Positions 12,920 to 24,888 of a stretch of 64,000 bases of DNA are shown one piece after another (the stretch's first letter is position 1; each line of letters starts with the position of its first letter). Made by a program: the position numbers and the translations under genes. The notes beneath the pieces are model-generated. The model was not told where the DNA came from, made no database searches, and worked only from the letters and a program-made list of their open reading frames with translations. Source of the stretch: Apoda limacodes. Lineage: Eukaryota > Arthropoda > Insecta > Lepidoptera > Limacodidae. The stretch spans positions 5,706,501-5,770,500 of the forward strand of contig OX291543.1 of the NCBI GenBank assembly GCA_946406115.1. The letters run 5' to 3'.

Positions 12920-13408
12920 CTAGCTTCTGCCAGCATTTCGTTATCGGCGTAGGTTCTTACGGCAACTCCTCAATTATAGAAAAAAAAAAAAAACAAATCA
13001 AACATTCATGTCTGTGAAACCATGGAAATACACATACAAAATTTCAACCCAATCGTTTCAATCCGTTTAGTAGTTGACATACCGACAGCAGCGCCACCTA
13101 CCGAGTCCAATTGTATTTTTAAATCATCCAGGAAACCATCGAAATACCCATATAAAATTTCAACCTTATCGGTTCAGCCGTTTAGTTGTTATGTGAAAAA
13201 GATAAGTACGGAAGTATAATTCTTACTACCCGTTGTCCTATTACCCGTTTTCCCGTAGGAATGAAGCATTTTCCCGCGGTAAAAGGTAGCCTATGTTCAT
13301 AAGGAATAATGTTTTAATGGTAACAGAATTTTTCAAATTGGTCCAGTAGTTTCGAAGCCTATTCAATACAAACAATAAAATCTTTCCTCTTTATAATATT
13401 AGTATAGA
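12920..13408 (-). mobile_element. Non-autonomous Helitron, Lep1-like
   Basis: Read on the minus strand it begins TCTATACTAATATTATAAAG and ends CTAG, inserted between A and T as Helitrons are. It carries no coding capacity. It lies just upstream of the second KNL1 exon. Confidence 0.6.
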
Positions 13409-13591
13409 TGTGTTATTGGGTACAATTTTTTACACATTTATTACGTAAGTGTGCTTAGAAATTCGACAAGTAGCCAATCCCAGTTCCCCGTTCAAATGAA
13501 AACCAATCGGTAATAGAGGTGAATATGAGACTGCAATTGGTGCATCTTGAATCCCCAAGATCCGTGATTCGATCATTATTTTGATTTCTAG

Positions 13592-13764
13592 GAGTCAAGA
13601 ATGTGAATGGGAATCTTCAAGCGGTGATATGTGGTCGTTCCGCTTGCTCTGCGGCCGGATTCGTCTGTGCGTTAAGCTAGCGCACCGACACGACAACGCG
13701 TCCCGCACTTACGTCCGAGCGGACACGCCCGTCCTCGCCGTCAACGTTGAAACTGTTTATGTTG
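13592..13764 (+). CDS. Spc105: KNL1/Spc105, exon 2 (start of C-terminal RWD region)
   Basis: The acceptor TTTCTAG precedes 13592 and the donor GTTG|GTAAGT follows 13764. The exon starts in the third codon position, exactly completing the GG left by the first exon (GGG, Gly), and ends after one base. The peptide runs SQECEWESSSGDMWSF then an IRLCV strand. The joined junction LSFMG|SQECEW aligns in register with the start of the vertebrate KNL1 RWD region (LSLTEWDVVEW), which argues that no exon is missing between them. The exon is GC-rich. Confidence 0.87.
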
Positions 13765-14156
13765 GTAAGTGTTACTTGCAGTTCTCTTCTGAGAGGTATG
13801 TGTAATCGAGAAGTGACATGTGTTTCTCTTTCTTGCTCTGTAGCAGAATCATTTTTTAATGCAGGTAGTATCCCAAAGACATTAAATTTTATTGTTTCTT
13901 AATTCTCTTATTTTCTAAACAATATTGAAACCTTTAAATCAAATAGTGATTTAGGCTCAAAATATCTAAAAGGCGAAATACACAATAAAATAAAAAAATA
14001 TTGAAATTTTACTTAATGTACTTGGGCCATTAAAAACACAGAGTAAAGTAATTTATCAATTTTATCTGGCTCTTTCTCACGAACCTTATGGAGGAGTGCT
14101 AGTGATGTGCGTAACAGTGGTAAGTGTATTTTCGATACGAGAAAACAATTAAGTAA

Positions 14157-14335
14157 TCCATACAAATATCGTAACTGCAAAAGTAACTCTGTCTGTTTGT
14201 CTGTCTGTCTGTTACCTCTTCACGCTTAAACCGCTGTACCGATTAAGATGAAATAAGACATGGAGATAGTCTGATTATAGGATATAGGCTACTTAGTAAC
14301 GTCAAGTGTGAGTTGTTTTTCTTTTTCTATGATTG
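14157..14335 (+). mobile_element. Helitron fragment, Lep1-like
   Basis: It starts TCCATACAAATATCGTAACT after an A, then has the (CTGT)n run and the TTCACGCTTAAACCGCTGTACC block shared with the inverted copy at 19476-19873. The 3' end could not be placed. Confidence 0.5.
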
Positions 14336-15004
14336 AGGAGTTAAAATGTAATGCAAAATGAGATGCAAAAATCCTAATATTTTTTGTGGTGGGTGTATTC
14401 GGGATGTGTTAAGTATGTGTATTAGTAAGGATGAACTGTTATTAATTATGTGTTAGCAAACAACAAACAATGCTAATATTACACATACACACGGAAAAGT
14501 TTTATGAAGTATAGTGGAGGGGTGTAAAGATTTTTTAAACAGTCCATATAGGACAGGTGGCGCCGTCGCTCTAATGTCACTGATGCGCATTTAGATCCCT
14601 GTCACACTGTACATATATCTTACATCTGTAATGACTTAAATGTCGGTTCTTGCTGTCAATATTCAATCTTTTTATGTTGGTGAATGATGGTGGATGGATG
14701 ATAGGTTTTACTGCACTACAGCAGTGCTTACTAAAAAACTTAACTTTTAATAAAAAGTAAAAATGCGTTATTATTATAAATCGCTATTTCCCATAGGCAT
14801 ATTCATTTTTTAAATTCCAAATACACGTTTTGTGTGTTTGGTCATTTGTTATTGCCTAACTTCGCTACGAAACAACCAATTAAGCCGTTGGCACAGAGAT
14901 TGTTAGAGGGACGGAGAAGGACATAGGCAATTCCTTCCTCGAAATTTTTAGGAAATTTAAAAGTTTCCACAGTAATAACTATAACCGACAAATTTAACGT
15001 GGAC

Positions 15005-15136
15005 GAACTAGCTACAGTGCCCGGCGTTTGATTTGGCACGCTATTGACGAGAGCGAGCCAGCCGATCTTTGCCGTAAGTCTTGCTCTTCTGTCCGACGTG
15101 GCAAATCAAATGCCGGGTACTGTATGTATAGCTATA
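15005..15136. mobile_element. Short palindromic MITE
   Basis: The block TAGCTACAGTGCCCGGCGTT at the left is matched inverted at the right (GCCGGGTACTGTATGTATAGCT), with a GC-rich spacer between. It is about 130 bp with no coding capacity, inside KNL1 intron 2. Confidence 0.6.
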
Positions 15137-15860
15137 CTGAAAATTAAGAAATCTTTGATTTAGGCACTAATAAAAAAGGCCACTAGGGAAATTATAGTCA
15201 AATTTTTTTTTTTAATGATGAGTGAGGATGTCGCTCTTTTATATTTTAAGCTTAAATCATTGTTCTTAAGGTTATCATTATGTTTAAAAACTAAGAGTAG
15301 TAACAAAAATACATTATTAAATTATAAATTACACTATTATTATTATTTTATTATATTACTTTATTATTATACATTATTGTATAAATCAATATTTCTAGAC
15401 ATTGCACACAGTGCCACCTAGTCCCAAACTAAGAAAAGCTATGGATAGCAGACAATGGATACAAGCATTTAATTTATTTCTATTATAAATAGAAAACTTG
15501 GGCCAAAAATAACTTCTACTCTTTGTACATTACCAAGTTACATAACCAGTAACATACATGGAAAATTAATTTGTCATACAGAACCGGGTTATGAAAGGAA
15601 AGATACATACAAATACATACTTACATACATATCACATATCCTACCCGTAGAGCGAAAATTAACTAACTAACAAATAGTGACGTTTGAGATCTTGTAACTT
15701 GAAATGTTACTTTAAGTTGGTGTTTCATTAATAACTTTTTAATGGTTTTGGTTTTTGTTAAAAATGGCACCTAACTAATTTTCACTCTACGGGGCCATAC
15801 ATATTACATAGACATACATACATATAAATATAAATTATCATAATTTGTTTTCTATTATAG

Positions 15861-16084
15861 ACAAAAAGAACCCATGGGGGGCACTATGCGTACGGTTCGC
15901 AGCGCAGGCAATGCGATGGTGGGCGGAGCGCAGCGGGGGATGCAAGTTCGCGCAGGACGCTGTACCCGTCGTGCGTCGCTGTGCCGCCACCGCTCGCGTC
16001 GCGTTACGTTGGGGACGAGCCATGCACGAAGCTTGGGCGCGACTTGCGTACTCGCTTACCGCTGATGGTCTCCTCTCGCTCAAG
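15861..16084 (+). CDS. Spc105: KNL1/Spc105, exon 3
   Basis: The acceptor TATTATAG is at 15860 and the donor CTCAAG|GTACGT at 16084/16085. The two leading bases complete GAC with the single G from exon 2. The peptide is DKKNPWGALCVRFAAQAM through RWGRAMHEAW to LTADGLLSLK; the RWG motif and the following strand have counterparts in the linker between the two RWD units of KNL1. The exon is very GC-rich and ends in phase 0. An antisense ORF over the same bases is a composition artefact. Confidence 0.86.
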
Positions 16085-16431
16085 GTACGTTATTGTTGTT
16101 TAAATTGTCTAGTGTATATTAATAAATAAGTCATGTAGCAAATTGGCAACTTAACCTTCGTACCACCACAATCGGGTAACCCCACGCTAATAACAGAATT
16201 TAGTATAGTACGGAACTTAGTAAACTACTACATATTCTTCTCCATTCCATCTGAACTTAGTATTATTTCCGTTAATACACACCGATGGTGAGCGCTTATC
16301 TGGGTCGAGCCGAGCGTAGCTGTATTAAAAGATTAATAGATGCAGTACTGCGCTACTTTTGTGGTTCATACATCATTATTAACTCAGGTAGGTACGCTCA
16401 ACCGATACCTATGTAGATCGTAGCTGTAAAC

Positions 16432-16945
16432 TGCGCGTTCACCGCTAAGAAAACCTCATTCACTGTGGCCCCACAATTGCATAACACTCCCCTCTCCATC
16501 ACAAAGAGCATTATGATTCTTAGTATTGAGATCTCCAGCGATGGTCAGTTCCGAGATCATTTGCAAGACAAAGTGAAGCTGGCGTTCGAAAAACTTGGTT
16601 TACTCAACAGAGCGAAGCAGTACTTTACCTCGGGGCAATGTTTGCTGCTTTACAAGTCGCAAGTCCGGCCCCATATGGAGTACTGCTGTCATATCTGAGC
16701 AGGTGCACCCGGATACCAGCTTGGCCCTTTTGACTTGGTTCAACGACGAGCTGAGAGAATCGTCGACGATCCCAAACTCAGTAGCCGTATCGAACCCTTA
16801 AGCCTGAGGAGAGACTTTGCCCCCTGTGTGTGTTCTACCGCTTGTACAATGGGATGTGTTCTGAGGAATTGTTCGAAATAATGCCCACGGCTACTTTCTA
16901 CTATCGCATTGCTCGCCATCGGCAGGGAATCCCTTCTCACACTTT
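16432..16945 (+). mobile_element. LINE fragment (jockey/CR1-like, 3' part of ORF2)
   Basis: Translating with frame shifts gives AFTAKKTSFTVAPQ, LLYKSQVRPHMEYCCH and, further on, ARHRQGIPSHTL, the post-RT region of the same LINE family seen at 58330-59891. Stops and frameshifts show it is dead. It lies in KNL1 intron 3, flanked by imperfect direct repeats of about 70 bp (see findings). Confidence 0.8.
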
Positions 16946-16999
16946 ATGCAGTGCTGCGCTGCTTTTTTGGTCCATACATGATTATTAATATAGGTACAC

Positions 17000-18250
17000 T
17001 CGACTGACATAGCGTTTACCGACTATGGAGCACTAATTTTAGCCAGTCAACCGTCAAGGAGGGCATTGTTTCTTTGCGGGATGTAAATTTATAGTATTTC
17101 TTCATCAACTGGTTATTCAGACAGTGGTGGTGATAGCATAGACTATGGAATACATACGCTGCATTCGGCTTCAAACCACTGCACTTACGGTTATTTATAT
17201 ACTGTGTTGATGGGCGTCTCCAGCGTTTGGCGAAAATGTATACAAGCAATATACTTCCTGTTTATGTTCTGCCCCGTCCTGTTTTTTTTGACGCTGGGCA
17301 AATCCGTCAGTGGAGGCGAAAAGCGTAATCTCGGACAACTGCCGACTAAAATTGAGAGCGTGTTCCTCTGGCGCGATTTGTGCAGGTGAAGCAGGAAAGC
17401 TTTCGCATTCTCCGCAACCCTCACGGCGCGGTTCACCCCTAGACTAAGGCCCTTTTCAGGATTTGGGGGAATGTAATTCCCCTCCACTTTAATGAGGAAC
17501 GTGCTGAAAATCACTGCACCGCATTGGATTTCTCAATGGCGGTAAGCACCTTTGGGGTCACAAGCAAGAGGCCTCGTTATATGGTCAGGTTGAGCAGTCT
17601 TCTTTTAACCAATATAAACCACATTTAATAATATTAAGTAAATAATGTTTTATTTCAGATGAGAATTCGTCCATAAAAATCCACAATATAAAACAATTAA
17701 AAATTTGCCTGTGTTAGTCATGTTATATTATTCTATACATACATATTATTGTTATTGTTTAAATATAAAAAAATATGCATTAGCACTGAGTTCCAGTGAC
17801 CCACAAGTGGACAGTCAAATCTCTCGAGTATTTTGTTGAGTGAAGAGGCTGCTGGGACTGTCATAGTGAACATTTTTCGTAATTTATTTGAAGTAAAAAG
17901 TTCTTTAGCGGCGCTGTGCACTTTTTTTGTGATGGGTTAAAACTGTTAAACTCGCGTCAGGTCACGTGTCCTGATAGAAAATTCGTAAGATGTCACTCGC
18001 GTTAGGTCACGTGACCTTTATTTACATTAGCTTAGTTTTATTTTTAGTATATGGCGATTATGAGTAGTATAGAGAGGTTGGATATGGGATTTTAATTCTA
18101 TGACAGATTGAGCTGTCAAATATACTACGTCAAAAAAGTAAATAAACAAAAGTTATTATTTTTAATAAATAAATATGGATAAGAAGTGATGGGAAGTAAA
18201 TAGCGAGTATGTTTTCACTTCTGCCGGCACTCCCGGAGTGCAACCCGTTT
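17000..18250. other. KNL1 intron 3 sequence, no gene recognised
   Basis: It contains a moderately GC-rich stretch (about 17200-17580) with only short open frames on both strands and no recognisable protein. A minus-strand frame of about 60 codons at 17733-17921 is not recognised. The stretch 17940-18030 holds two GGTCACGTG repeats (CGCGTTAGGTCACGTGACC-like), both containing an E-box. Confidence 0.4.
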
Positions 18251-18265
18251 TTTTTTTTTTTCTAG

Positions 18266-18468
18266 GTAGCAAACATCCCTCTCCGATCAGTATGGGAAGT
18301 TACGATGCGGCTGGAGTTGGTAACGGACGGTCAGCGCGGACCGTGGGTGCGGGCGAGCGACGTGCGAGTGACGACCGTCGTGTCGGACTATCCGGTACGG
18401 ACTGACGCGGTATCGGCCTTGATGCGTGACGTTACTCCGGACTGGAGACACGCGCCTGTCGCCATCTG
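18266..18468 (+). CDS. Spc105: KNL1/Spc105, exon 4 (second RWD part)
   Basis: A long T-tract and CTAG precede 18266, and CATCTG|GTAAGT ends the exon in phase 2. The frame reads VANIPLRSVWEVTMRLEL, then VTTVVSDYPV and a final helix of the RWD fold (ALMRDVTPDW). Reading on from exon 3 in phase 0 gives SLKVANIPL, an uninterrupted strand. This exon was found by splice phase and homology because it is too short to stand out as an open frame. Confidence 0.85.
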
Positions 18469-18607
18469 GTAAGTAAACAGGGCATAAATAAGATTTTTTT
18501 ATTTATTTTACCAATAACGGGTTACGTACCCATATAGTGCTCACTAGCGTCGCCACTAGATACTGTTTATTTCTTCTTCGTAGAAAGCGTAGCCATTTAA
18601 GTAGTCA

Positions 18608-18790
18608 GTAGTCGGCGGTGGCTGAGGGGTTTCGATTTCACCTTGTATCATGACTGGCGGAGGTTCGAGCCCGGTGTACGTTTTCGTTCGTGTACTTATT
18701 CAAGCATAAATATACCAAATTAATTGTCGTCAGAAAAGTGAGGCATAACCGCCGGTTAAAAAAAAGTAATTTGGGAAATCCCTCACTTCA
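18608..18790 (+). mobile_element. tRNA-derived SINE, second type
   Basis: An A-box-like GGTGGCTGAGGGGT and a B box GGTTCGAGCCC are suitably spaced, followed by a non-tRNA body. There is no cloverleaf, so it is not a tRNA gene. It lies in KNL1 intron 4. Confidence 0.55.
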
Positions 18791-19475
18791 ATCAATCAAG
18801 CGCTCGACGCTCTGCAGTCCTGAACGGAACGCGTTGTAGGTCGGGCATGTGCTCCTTGTCTGAACATATCACCGCCCCGCCTAACCGGTGCCGCTAAAAT
18901 CAAATTTGACAATCGCACTTTATATTATTAGTACACAGTGTAGCAATACGACAGTATAACTAGTCCGAAATGCAAAAATACGATTTATTTTGTTCATAAC
19001 TATTTATTACCTACCGTATCACTTGTTTGTACGAATTATACTAAAGTTATGAGGAGGCAGAATAGGTTTATTTGTTTGTATGTATGTATGTAGGGGATAA
19101 TTTTTTTACTACTATTTACATAGATAGAAATAGAAGAGGGAAATATAATGGATGATACTTTAATATCGATCAAGAGTTCTTACGGAAAAATGATTATTCT
19201 GAGGGTGAAACCGCAGGGTACATCTAGCTAGTATATTTTTGTATTTGCAGGTACCTATGAGTTTGTACGTTTATATTATATGTAAGTTCATTATAATAAC
19301 TGAATGAAACAAAAAAAAAAGTTTTTTTGAATAATAAATAATAAAAGACTGCTTCCTTATTTGTTACAGTTATTTTATATTCAAATTTATAATTTCAGTG
19401 CAAGGAAAGTTTTTTTTTTTACTTAATGTGGATTAACACTTGTTCTCAAAAAGATGTTGATATATATATATATAA

Positions 19476-19873
19476 CTAGCTTTTGTCCGCGGTTCTACCC
19501 GCCCTAAATTTGGTTATCGGTGTAGGATTTTAACGGCATCTCAATCATAGAAAAAAACCGACTTACGCTTGACGATTTCAACCAGCCTATGTCCTTCCCA
19601 CGGACTCAAACTATCTCCATGTCAAATTTGCTCGCAGTTCCACCCACCCTAAATTCGATTATCGTTGTAGGATTTCGTCGGCAACTCCTGAATTATAAAT
19701 AGAAAAAAAACCGACTCTCACACTTGACATTTTCAAGTAGCCTGTGTCCTTGCTCGGGACTTAAACTATCCCCATGTCAAATTTCATCTTATCGGTACAG
19801 CGGTTTAAGCGTGAAGAGGTACGTAACAGACAGACAGACAGAGTTACTTTTGCATTTATAATATTAGTATGGA
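19476..19873 (-). mobile_element. Non-autonomous Helitron, Lep1-like
   Basis: On the minus strand it begins TCCATACTAATATTATAAAT, has a (CTGT)n run and TTCACGCTTAAACCGCTGTA, and ends CGCGGACAAAAGCTAG. It is bounded by A and T. A related partial copy starts just beyond it at about 19885. It contains two internal repeats of a 170 bp unit (GTAGGATTT...CTATCYCCATG). Confidence 0.65.
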
Positions 19874-20582
19874 TTAAATAATACTAGTTTTTGCCGGCGG
19901 CTCCGCCCGCACTAAAGTCTGTTATCAGCGTGGGATTTCTTCAGCCTTGATTATAATATGGGCAGTGTGTAAAATCGTGCCATTTGGGTGCTCCTGCACA
20001 GCGCTAATAATAATAATATGCAAAAAACTATTCCCGTGGCAACTTTTAATCGGGATGAAAGTGCCTTTATCACTCACACCAAACACCTTAGGGAAGATTT
20101 TTCGATCCCCTCCTCCCCCTTGGCGAGACGTCGTGAGGTTTGGCTCGATCTCCTCCCCTAAACTCACGTGAGATTTTTGAAAATAAGTGGTCAATACCTA
20201 CATTAATCTTTGCTTAATTGCTTTGGATTTAAAAAACATGATTTGCTCCTTTGTGGCATTCACATATCCTCAATACTTATATACTGTTGAGTAGGATTTT
20301 GTCATATTTTAGTGAAATAACATGTTTCCCTTACTTTAACCCATTTTTGTCGCAATTTCACAATGTTTCTTACGCAAAAAATAATTACGCGATATTTACC
20401 GAGACGCCCTTTCCCACACTTGAGATTAAGTGTAATTCGGCTCGACACCCTTCCCTGACTACTATATATAATTAACCTATATGACAATATTTCCAATTTT
20501 TCTAATGTAAAGATAATAAAAATTAAACTTAAATTGCAACTACTGTTTTAATATACTATATATATATTGTTATTCATTTCAG

Positions 20583-20640
20583 GAAAATCTTCCGGTTTTT
20601 AAAGCACAGGACGAGAGACAGCGAGCTGCTCGGGTTATAG
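20583..20640 (+). CDS. Spc105: KNL1/Spc105, terminal exon
   Basis: The acceptor TTTCAG ends at 20582. The first base completes TGG (Trp) with the TG left by exon 4. The exon encodes KIFRFLKHRTRDSELLGL and then TAG at 20638-20640. A terminal basic helix agrees with the end of KNL1 proteins, which finish shortly after the last RWD helix. Confidence 0.83.
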
Positions 20641-20849
20641 CTTAAGCAAAGCAAGAATACAAACTGCACTTTATTATTATAAGTACTCAAATGCATTTAA
20701 AAGATAAGTTAGACTTTGTGTTAGTTAATAGATTATTATGTTTGCCTATTTGCCCACCAAATTAAATGTAAAAGATTTGTTCTAAAAGCGTCAATATTTC
20801 TTAATTGTTTTTAGATTTATAAATTATGTATAAATCTTTATTATGCAAT

Positions 20850-20855
20850 AATAAA
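20850..20855 (+). terminator. Candidate KNL1 polyadenylation signal
   Basis: AATAAA lies about 210 bp after the stop codon, the first well-placed canonical signal downstream of the terminal exon. Cleavage-site context was not testable by eye. Confidence 0.55.
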
Positions 20856-20859
20856 AATA

Positions 20860-22050
20860 GACTGGTAAATTTATAAAAAATCCTCAGTGTAAATTTAGCT
20901 TTATTTCATTTGCAGTTTAAGGCACAAAAATACAAAATAAGTCAAAACATAGGGGACAAAAGAACCCTTTGTGAGTTTGATTTGAATGTCCGCACTTTAC
21001 ACGCGCCAAGTGAGGGCGAGAGCCGGCAAAGGCGAGTGCAAAGACGGTTCGCTTGGTTCTTCACGCTTGGTAGAATCTTATCCAATAGGCACTAAAGATT
21101 AGCCTTTAGGGTAAAAATAATTAGGTTTCCTTCTCCATTCCGCAACCTGTGCCTAACTTTATCCTTCGGATTTCCAGCCATCTGTGTAAGAGGCGTGCGC
21201 GGCTGAATCACGAATGATAGCCGTACTGCGGTAGGCTGACCTACAATAGCGCGCGTTGCGACACGGGCACAGCCGCGAGTGATGTTTTAGGCACACATGT
21301 AGTAGCTTCTTTCGAACTAAAAAAAAAGTAGTCGATAGACCAGAAGCTTATTATATAACCCTAGGGATTACAGATCCCATGTGTGCATCTCGGCAGTAGC
21401 GATCGCAGAAACGTTATTCTCCAACCAAATTGGCAGATCGAACATCAAAAATATAATGGCGGTAGGACAGAGAAAACATTTTTCTATGAGTGCGGAAGTA
21501 GTATAGGTACACTCTGTTTTTTTCTTACTTGTCTATATTGTAAACTTAAAATCAAGAGAACTATTATTTAGGGTCAAAATATGCAAAAGACGAAATGCAC
21601 AATTAGATTAACGCACACGTTGATCTTTATGCTACAATGTGGGTTTTCTGATTAAAGCCTATATCAATATTTTCTTGAGTAAAAATTTTTTTCTTGATTT
21701 TTAAAAAAAACTAGTTTGCAAAAAAAATACAAGGTAATACTGCTTAGAAATAGCCGAAAGAATCGCGCATACCAGTTTTTATTATTTCGCTAAGCATCAT
21801 GCATTGTACTACTTTGAAGACTCTTTCTTTTGGAGTAATTTATTTTTTCTACCTCTGATATCTCTCTTAAATTTTGAATTTTATATAGATTAATATAGGA
21901 AAAAGTAAATGTAGGAAAATTTATTTAAAAAAATTTTTTTACGAATTTATTCAAAAATTTATTTAAAGGAAATGTAGGTAAATTTTAATTTTAGTTGATC
22001 GTATAATAAATTAAGGTTGATACAAAGATTACGTTTAATTTTATTTTATT
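20860..22050. other. Intergenic, AT-rich, no gene recognised
   Basis: Short chance frames only. A GC-richer patch at about 20990-21290 looks like repeat debris but was not identified. The remainder is poly-T/poly-A rich. Confidence 0.4.
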
Positions 22051-22052
22051 TA

Positions 22053-22759
22053 TTAATAATCATTTACATCGTTATCATCCATATTAAAACTTCTTTCTTC
22101 TTCTGATGATTCTTCAACTTCTTCTTCTTCATCTTGTTGGCAAATTAAAACTTCTTCAACTTTTAACGGCGCCGATGGGCTAATGTACCACAATGGTTCA
22201 AGTTTACTGGATTCATTTAATTGCCATCCACATTCCGTTGGTTCGTATAAAATACAAATAGCTTCAGTAGCATTTTGCCACATAGAGTTTACAAACATAG
22301 TGCGTAAAATTTTTTGCATTAATGTTTTCCAACATGGAGAAATATTACTTGAATTGAAAATTATTATACATTTATAAAATTCTTCTTTGTCACATGTACT
22401 TGCAATAAATGTAAAAAATAATTTAAATCTTGCGGCTTCACGTCATTATTGGTTATTTTATACATCTCATTTGTAAACCTTTGTACTGAATCTGTAATAT
22501 GTTTATTATTTATGTCTTCTGGATTCGTCAAATGCTCAAACATATTTTGGTATTCTTCATTTTGTAAGCAGGCATACCAAGATATTTTTAAAACTGATAT
22601 TAAAACGCGTAAAATAAAAAAAAAAAAAGAAAACCGTGATAACGGAGAAATTTTACCCCCTCTAATATCATTTAAATAGAATTGCGAACCCTTTCCGGCT
22701 AAAAAATGCTGGTCGGCCGATTTTTTTCTAATTAAGTACAACATTTTGCACAAAATCAC
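22053..22759 (-). pseudogene. Transposon-type protein relic with acidic C terminus
   Basis: Two overlapping minus-strand frames join at about 22330 (one frameshift) and read CDKEEFYKCIIIFNSS, then LRTMFVNSMWQNATEA, PTECGWQLNESSKLEPLW, and an acidic DEEEEVEESSEEE tail ending NDVNDY. The P-x-E-x-GW / L-x-PLW layout is reminiscent of C-terminal regions of uncharacterised mobile-element proteins in insects (from memory). The upstream part (FTNEMYKI and so on) is not recognised, and the catalytic part is absent here. Confidence 0.45.
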
Positions 22760-23510
22760 CCATAGGAAAATTAAAATCCACGATGATGGTAAAACATTTA
22801 ATGAATTTAACCATATATAATTTATTTAAATCATTACCGGCTAATAAAATCCAAGCCGACCAAGCGCATTTTATACGTGTGAGTATAAACTATAAATTTT
22901 CATTAAAAATTTTAGAATCCGCGATGACGGGTCTTTCAGGATTGCTGGCTCCCGGACTATAAAGCTTGCAATAAGAGCGTGTACACGTGCTGGATGACGG
23001 ACCGCCGAATACTTATTGTAATGGACGTTTTCTGTCGGTCCATGTTAAAACTGACGTCTGCATCGGCTCTAGCTATGACATACGCACGGTCGTACAGACC
23101 ATAGATATAAAATGTAAAAGATAAACAATGTAAGCTTAGTGATGATACCAAAAAAAATTGAGTAAGTGTTCTTTGTGTGTGTGGGTTGAGAATAGTGTTG
23201 TCTACGTACACTACCGACATGGTGCATTATCGATATATTATTTATAACTCTTTTGGCTGGCGATGTTATGTGACGGTGTAAACATTAAAAATTTTAAACG
23301 TTTCCAAGTAAACAAAATACATAAGTAGTTATGTTTAAGTAATGCTTTATGAGTTGAGGGGAATCCTAATAGAACTGGAATGTTGTTAATAGTGGATGAT
23401 TTTTAATTACATAGTTGTATTCATCTTGGTGAGCACTTGTCTTGAATGGAATGCTCCAGATCTGACGCTGGACCAGACAAAAACTGGCTAGAGATATACC
23501 CCTAAAAAAA
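22760..23510. other. Intergenic, nothing recognised
   Basis: Only chance open frames. No repeats with clear ends were seen. Confidence 0.4.
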
Positions 23511-23516
23511 ATTCTC

Positions 23517-24428
23517 CAATTTTAGAGTTCCGTAGTGATCTAGGAATCCTTATAGTTTCGCCATGTCTGTTCGTCCGTCTGTCTGTCTGTTTTTTCTCGT
23601 CTACCCCATAGTTTGGGGTGTCGTTGGATAGCTCGTATAAAATACTAAGTGTTTGTGAAAACAATTTAGAGATGCGTTTGCAAAATATTAAGCTTTAAAG
23701 TGCAAAGTTTTGTTGGAGCCCAGTGTCCCCCCACTGCCAGCTAAGGGCTGTTCTTGGGTGTATGAAAAAAAAGTAGCATATATAACGAAATTAAAAGGAA
23801 AACTGTCACAGCCAAGTAGCTTGAATGTAGTCGGAAAAGTAAAAATTACGTACAAACTCCATTAAAAGGTACTTAGATGAAGTTGGCACTTTTGTAAAAC
23901 AGGTATTAAATATAAGCTTATTAACCATGATGTAATATTATCGAAAATAAAATTCAGTCGGAATAAGTACTAATACTTACTAAACTAATAACAATATTTA
24001 CGTTCGAGTAACGCATTGGACTAGGGGGAGCGGCGGCGAATCAAGGTAACAAATCTAGCGTTTGGCAGCTGCGCTCATAAACGCATGCTGTTCGGATCTG
24101 TCTCTCACCATCTATACCTAGATAAGTTTTTGATTTTCACTGTAACTGTTTGATTTTCGATAGATTTGATTCGAGTATCGGTTGAAAAACCTTTTTTTTT
24201 ACCTCATTTAAATTTCAGTTACTACGGTGAAAAACTCTAACTGCGTAAACCGACACACATTTTGCCAGTTTTTATTTTACTATGTTAGTCACGCTCCTGT
24301 AAAATTTCATTAGAATTGATGCAAAGGCGGTGGAATTATTAGGCTGTGACATGCGGACGGACGGACGGACGGAGATGAAGAATTTATAAGGGTTCCGTTT
24401 TTGCCATTCGGCTACAGAACCCTTAAAA
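23517..24428. mobile_element. Non-coding inverted-repeat element (MITE-like)
   Basis: The left end AATTTTAGAGTTCCGTAG and a (CTGT/CCGT)n run are mirrored at the right by (GGAC)n and CTACAGAACCCTTAAAAAT. It is about 0.9 kb with no coding capacity. GGTTCCGT-ended repeats of this type are common in lepidopteran genomes (from memory). Confidence 0.55.
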
Positions 24429-24888
24429 ATAATATTAAACACGTGTACTCATACATTTTTAAAATGAATTAGTTGTTATTTTGCTACTCTGGATGTAGAT
24501 GAATAATTTCTTCAAAAAGTATAAATATACTGATACTTATGACGTCATCGTTTTGTCAAGCCCTAGCGTAACCAAACATTTTACTCTATTACTAAAAATA
24601 TCATTAATAAGAACCTTTTTATATGAAATAATACCATGCTTTGCAAAGTAAAGCAATATAACTCCGTAAAAACTGTTTTCTGAGCCTGGCTCAGCCAAAT
24701 TAAAACGGGACAAAATATGGTTTGGTAAAAATACGCGGAAACTTCTTATTTACGTGTGGAACGAATTATTGTCCGGGTTATGTCTTCCTGTATCCCCCCC
24801 CCCAATCCCTGAACTGGATCAGTACCTCTGCCTTACGGAAAACCGCGGTCATAATAACACTAACCTTGATTAGTATTTTGATTTTAGA

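Noticed and set aside
5703..13591. Hidden extra KNL1 exons (coiled coil) in intron 1
   Set aside because: No open segment with fitting splice sites and phase was found, and the direct junction aligns without a gap to the KNL1 RWD start.
15838..16083. Minus-strand 81-codon frame
   Set aside because: Antisense shadow of the GC-rich KNL1 exon 3.
17733..17921. 62-codon minus-strand frame
   Set aside because: Not recognised and too short to separate from chance in AT-rich DNA.
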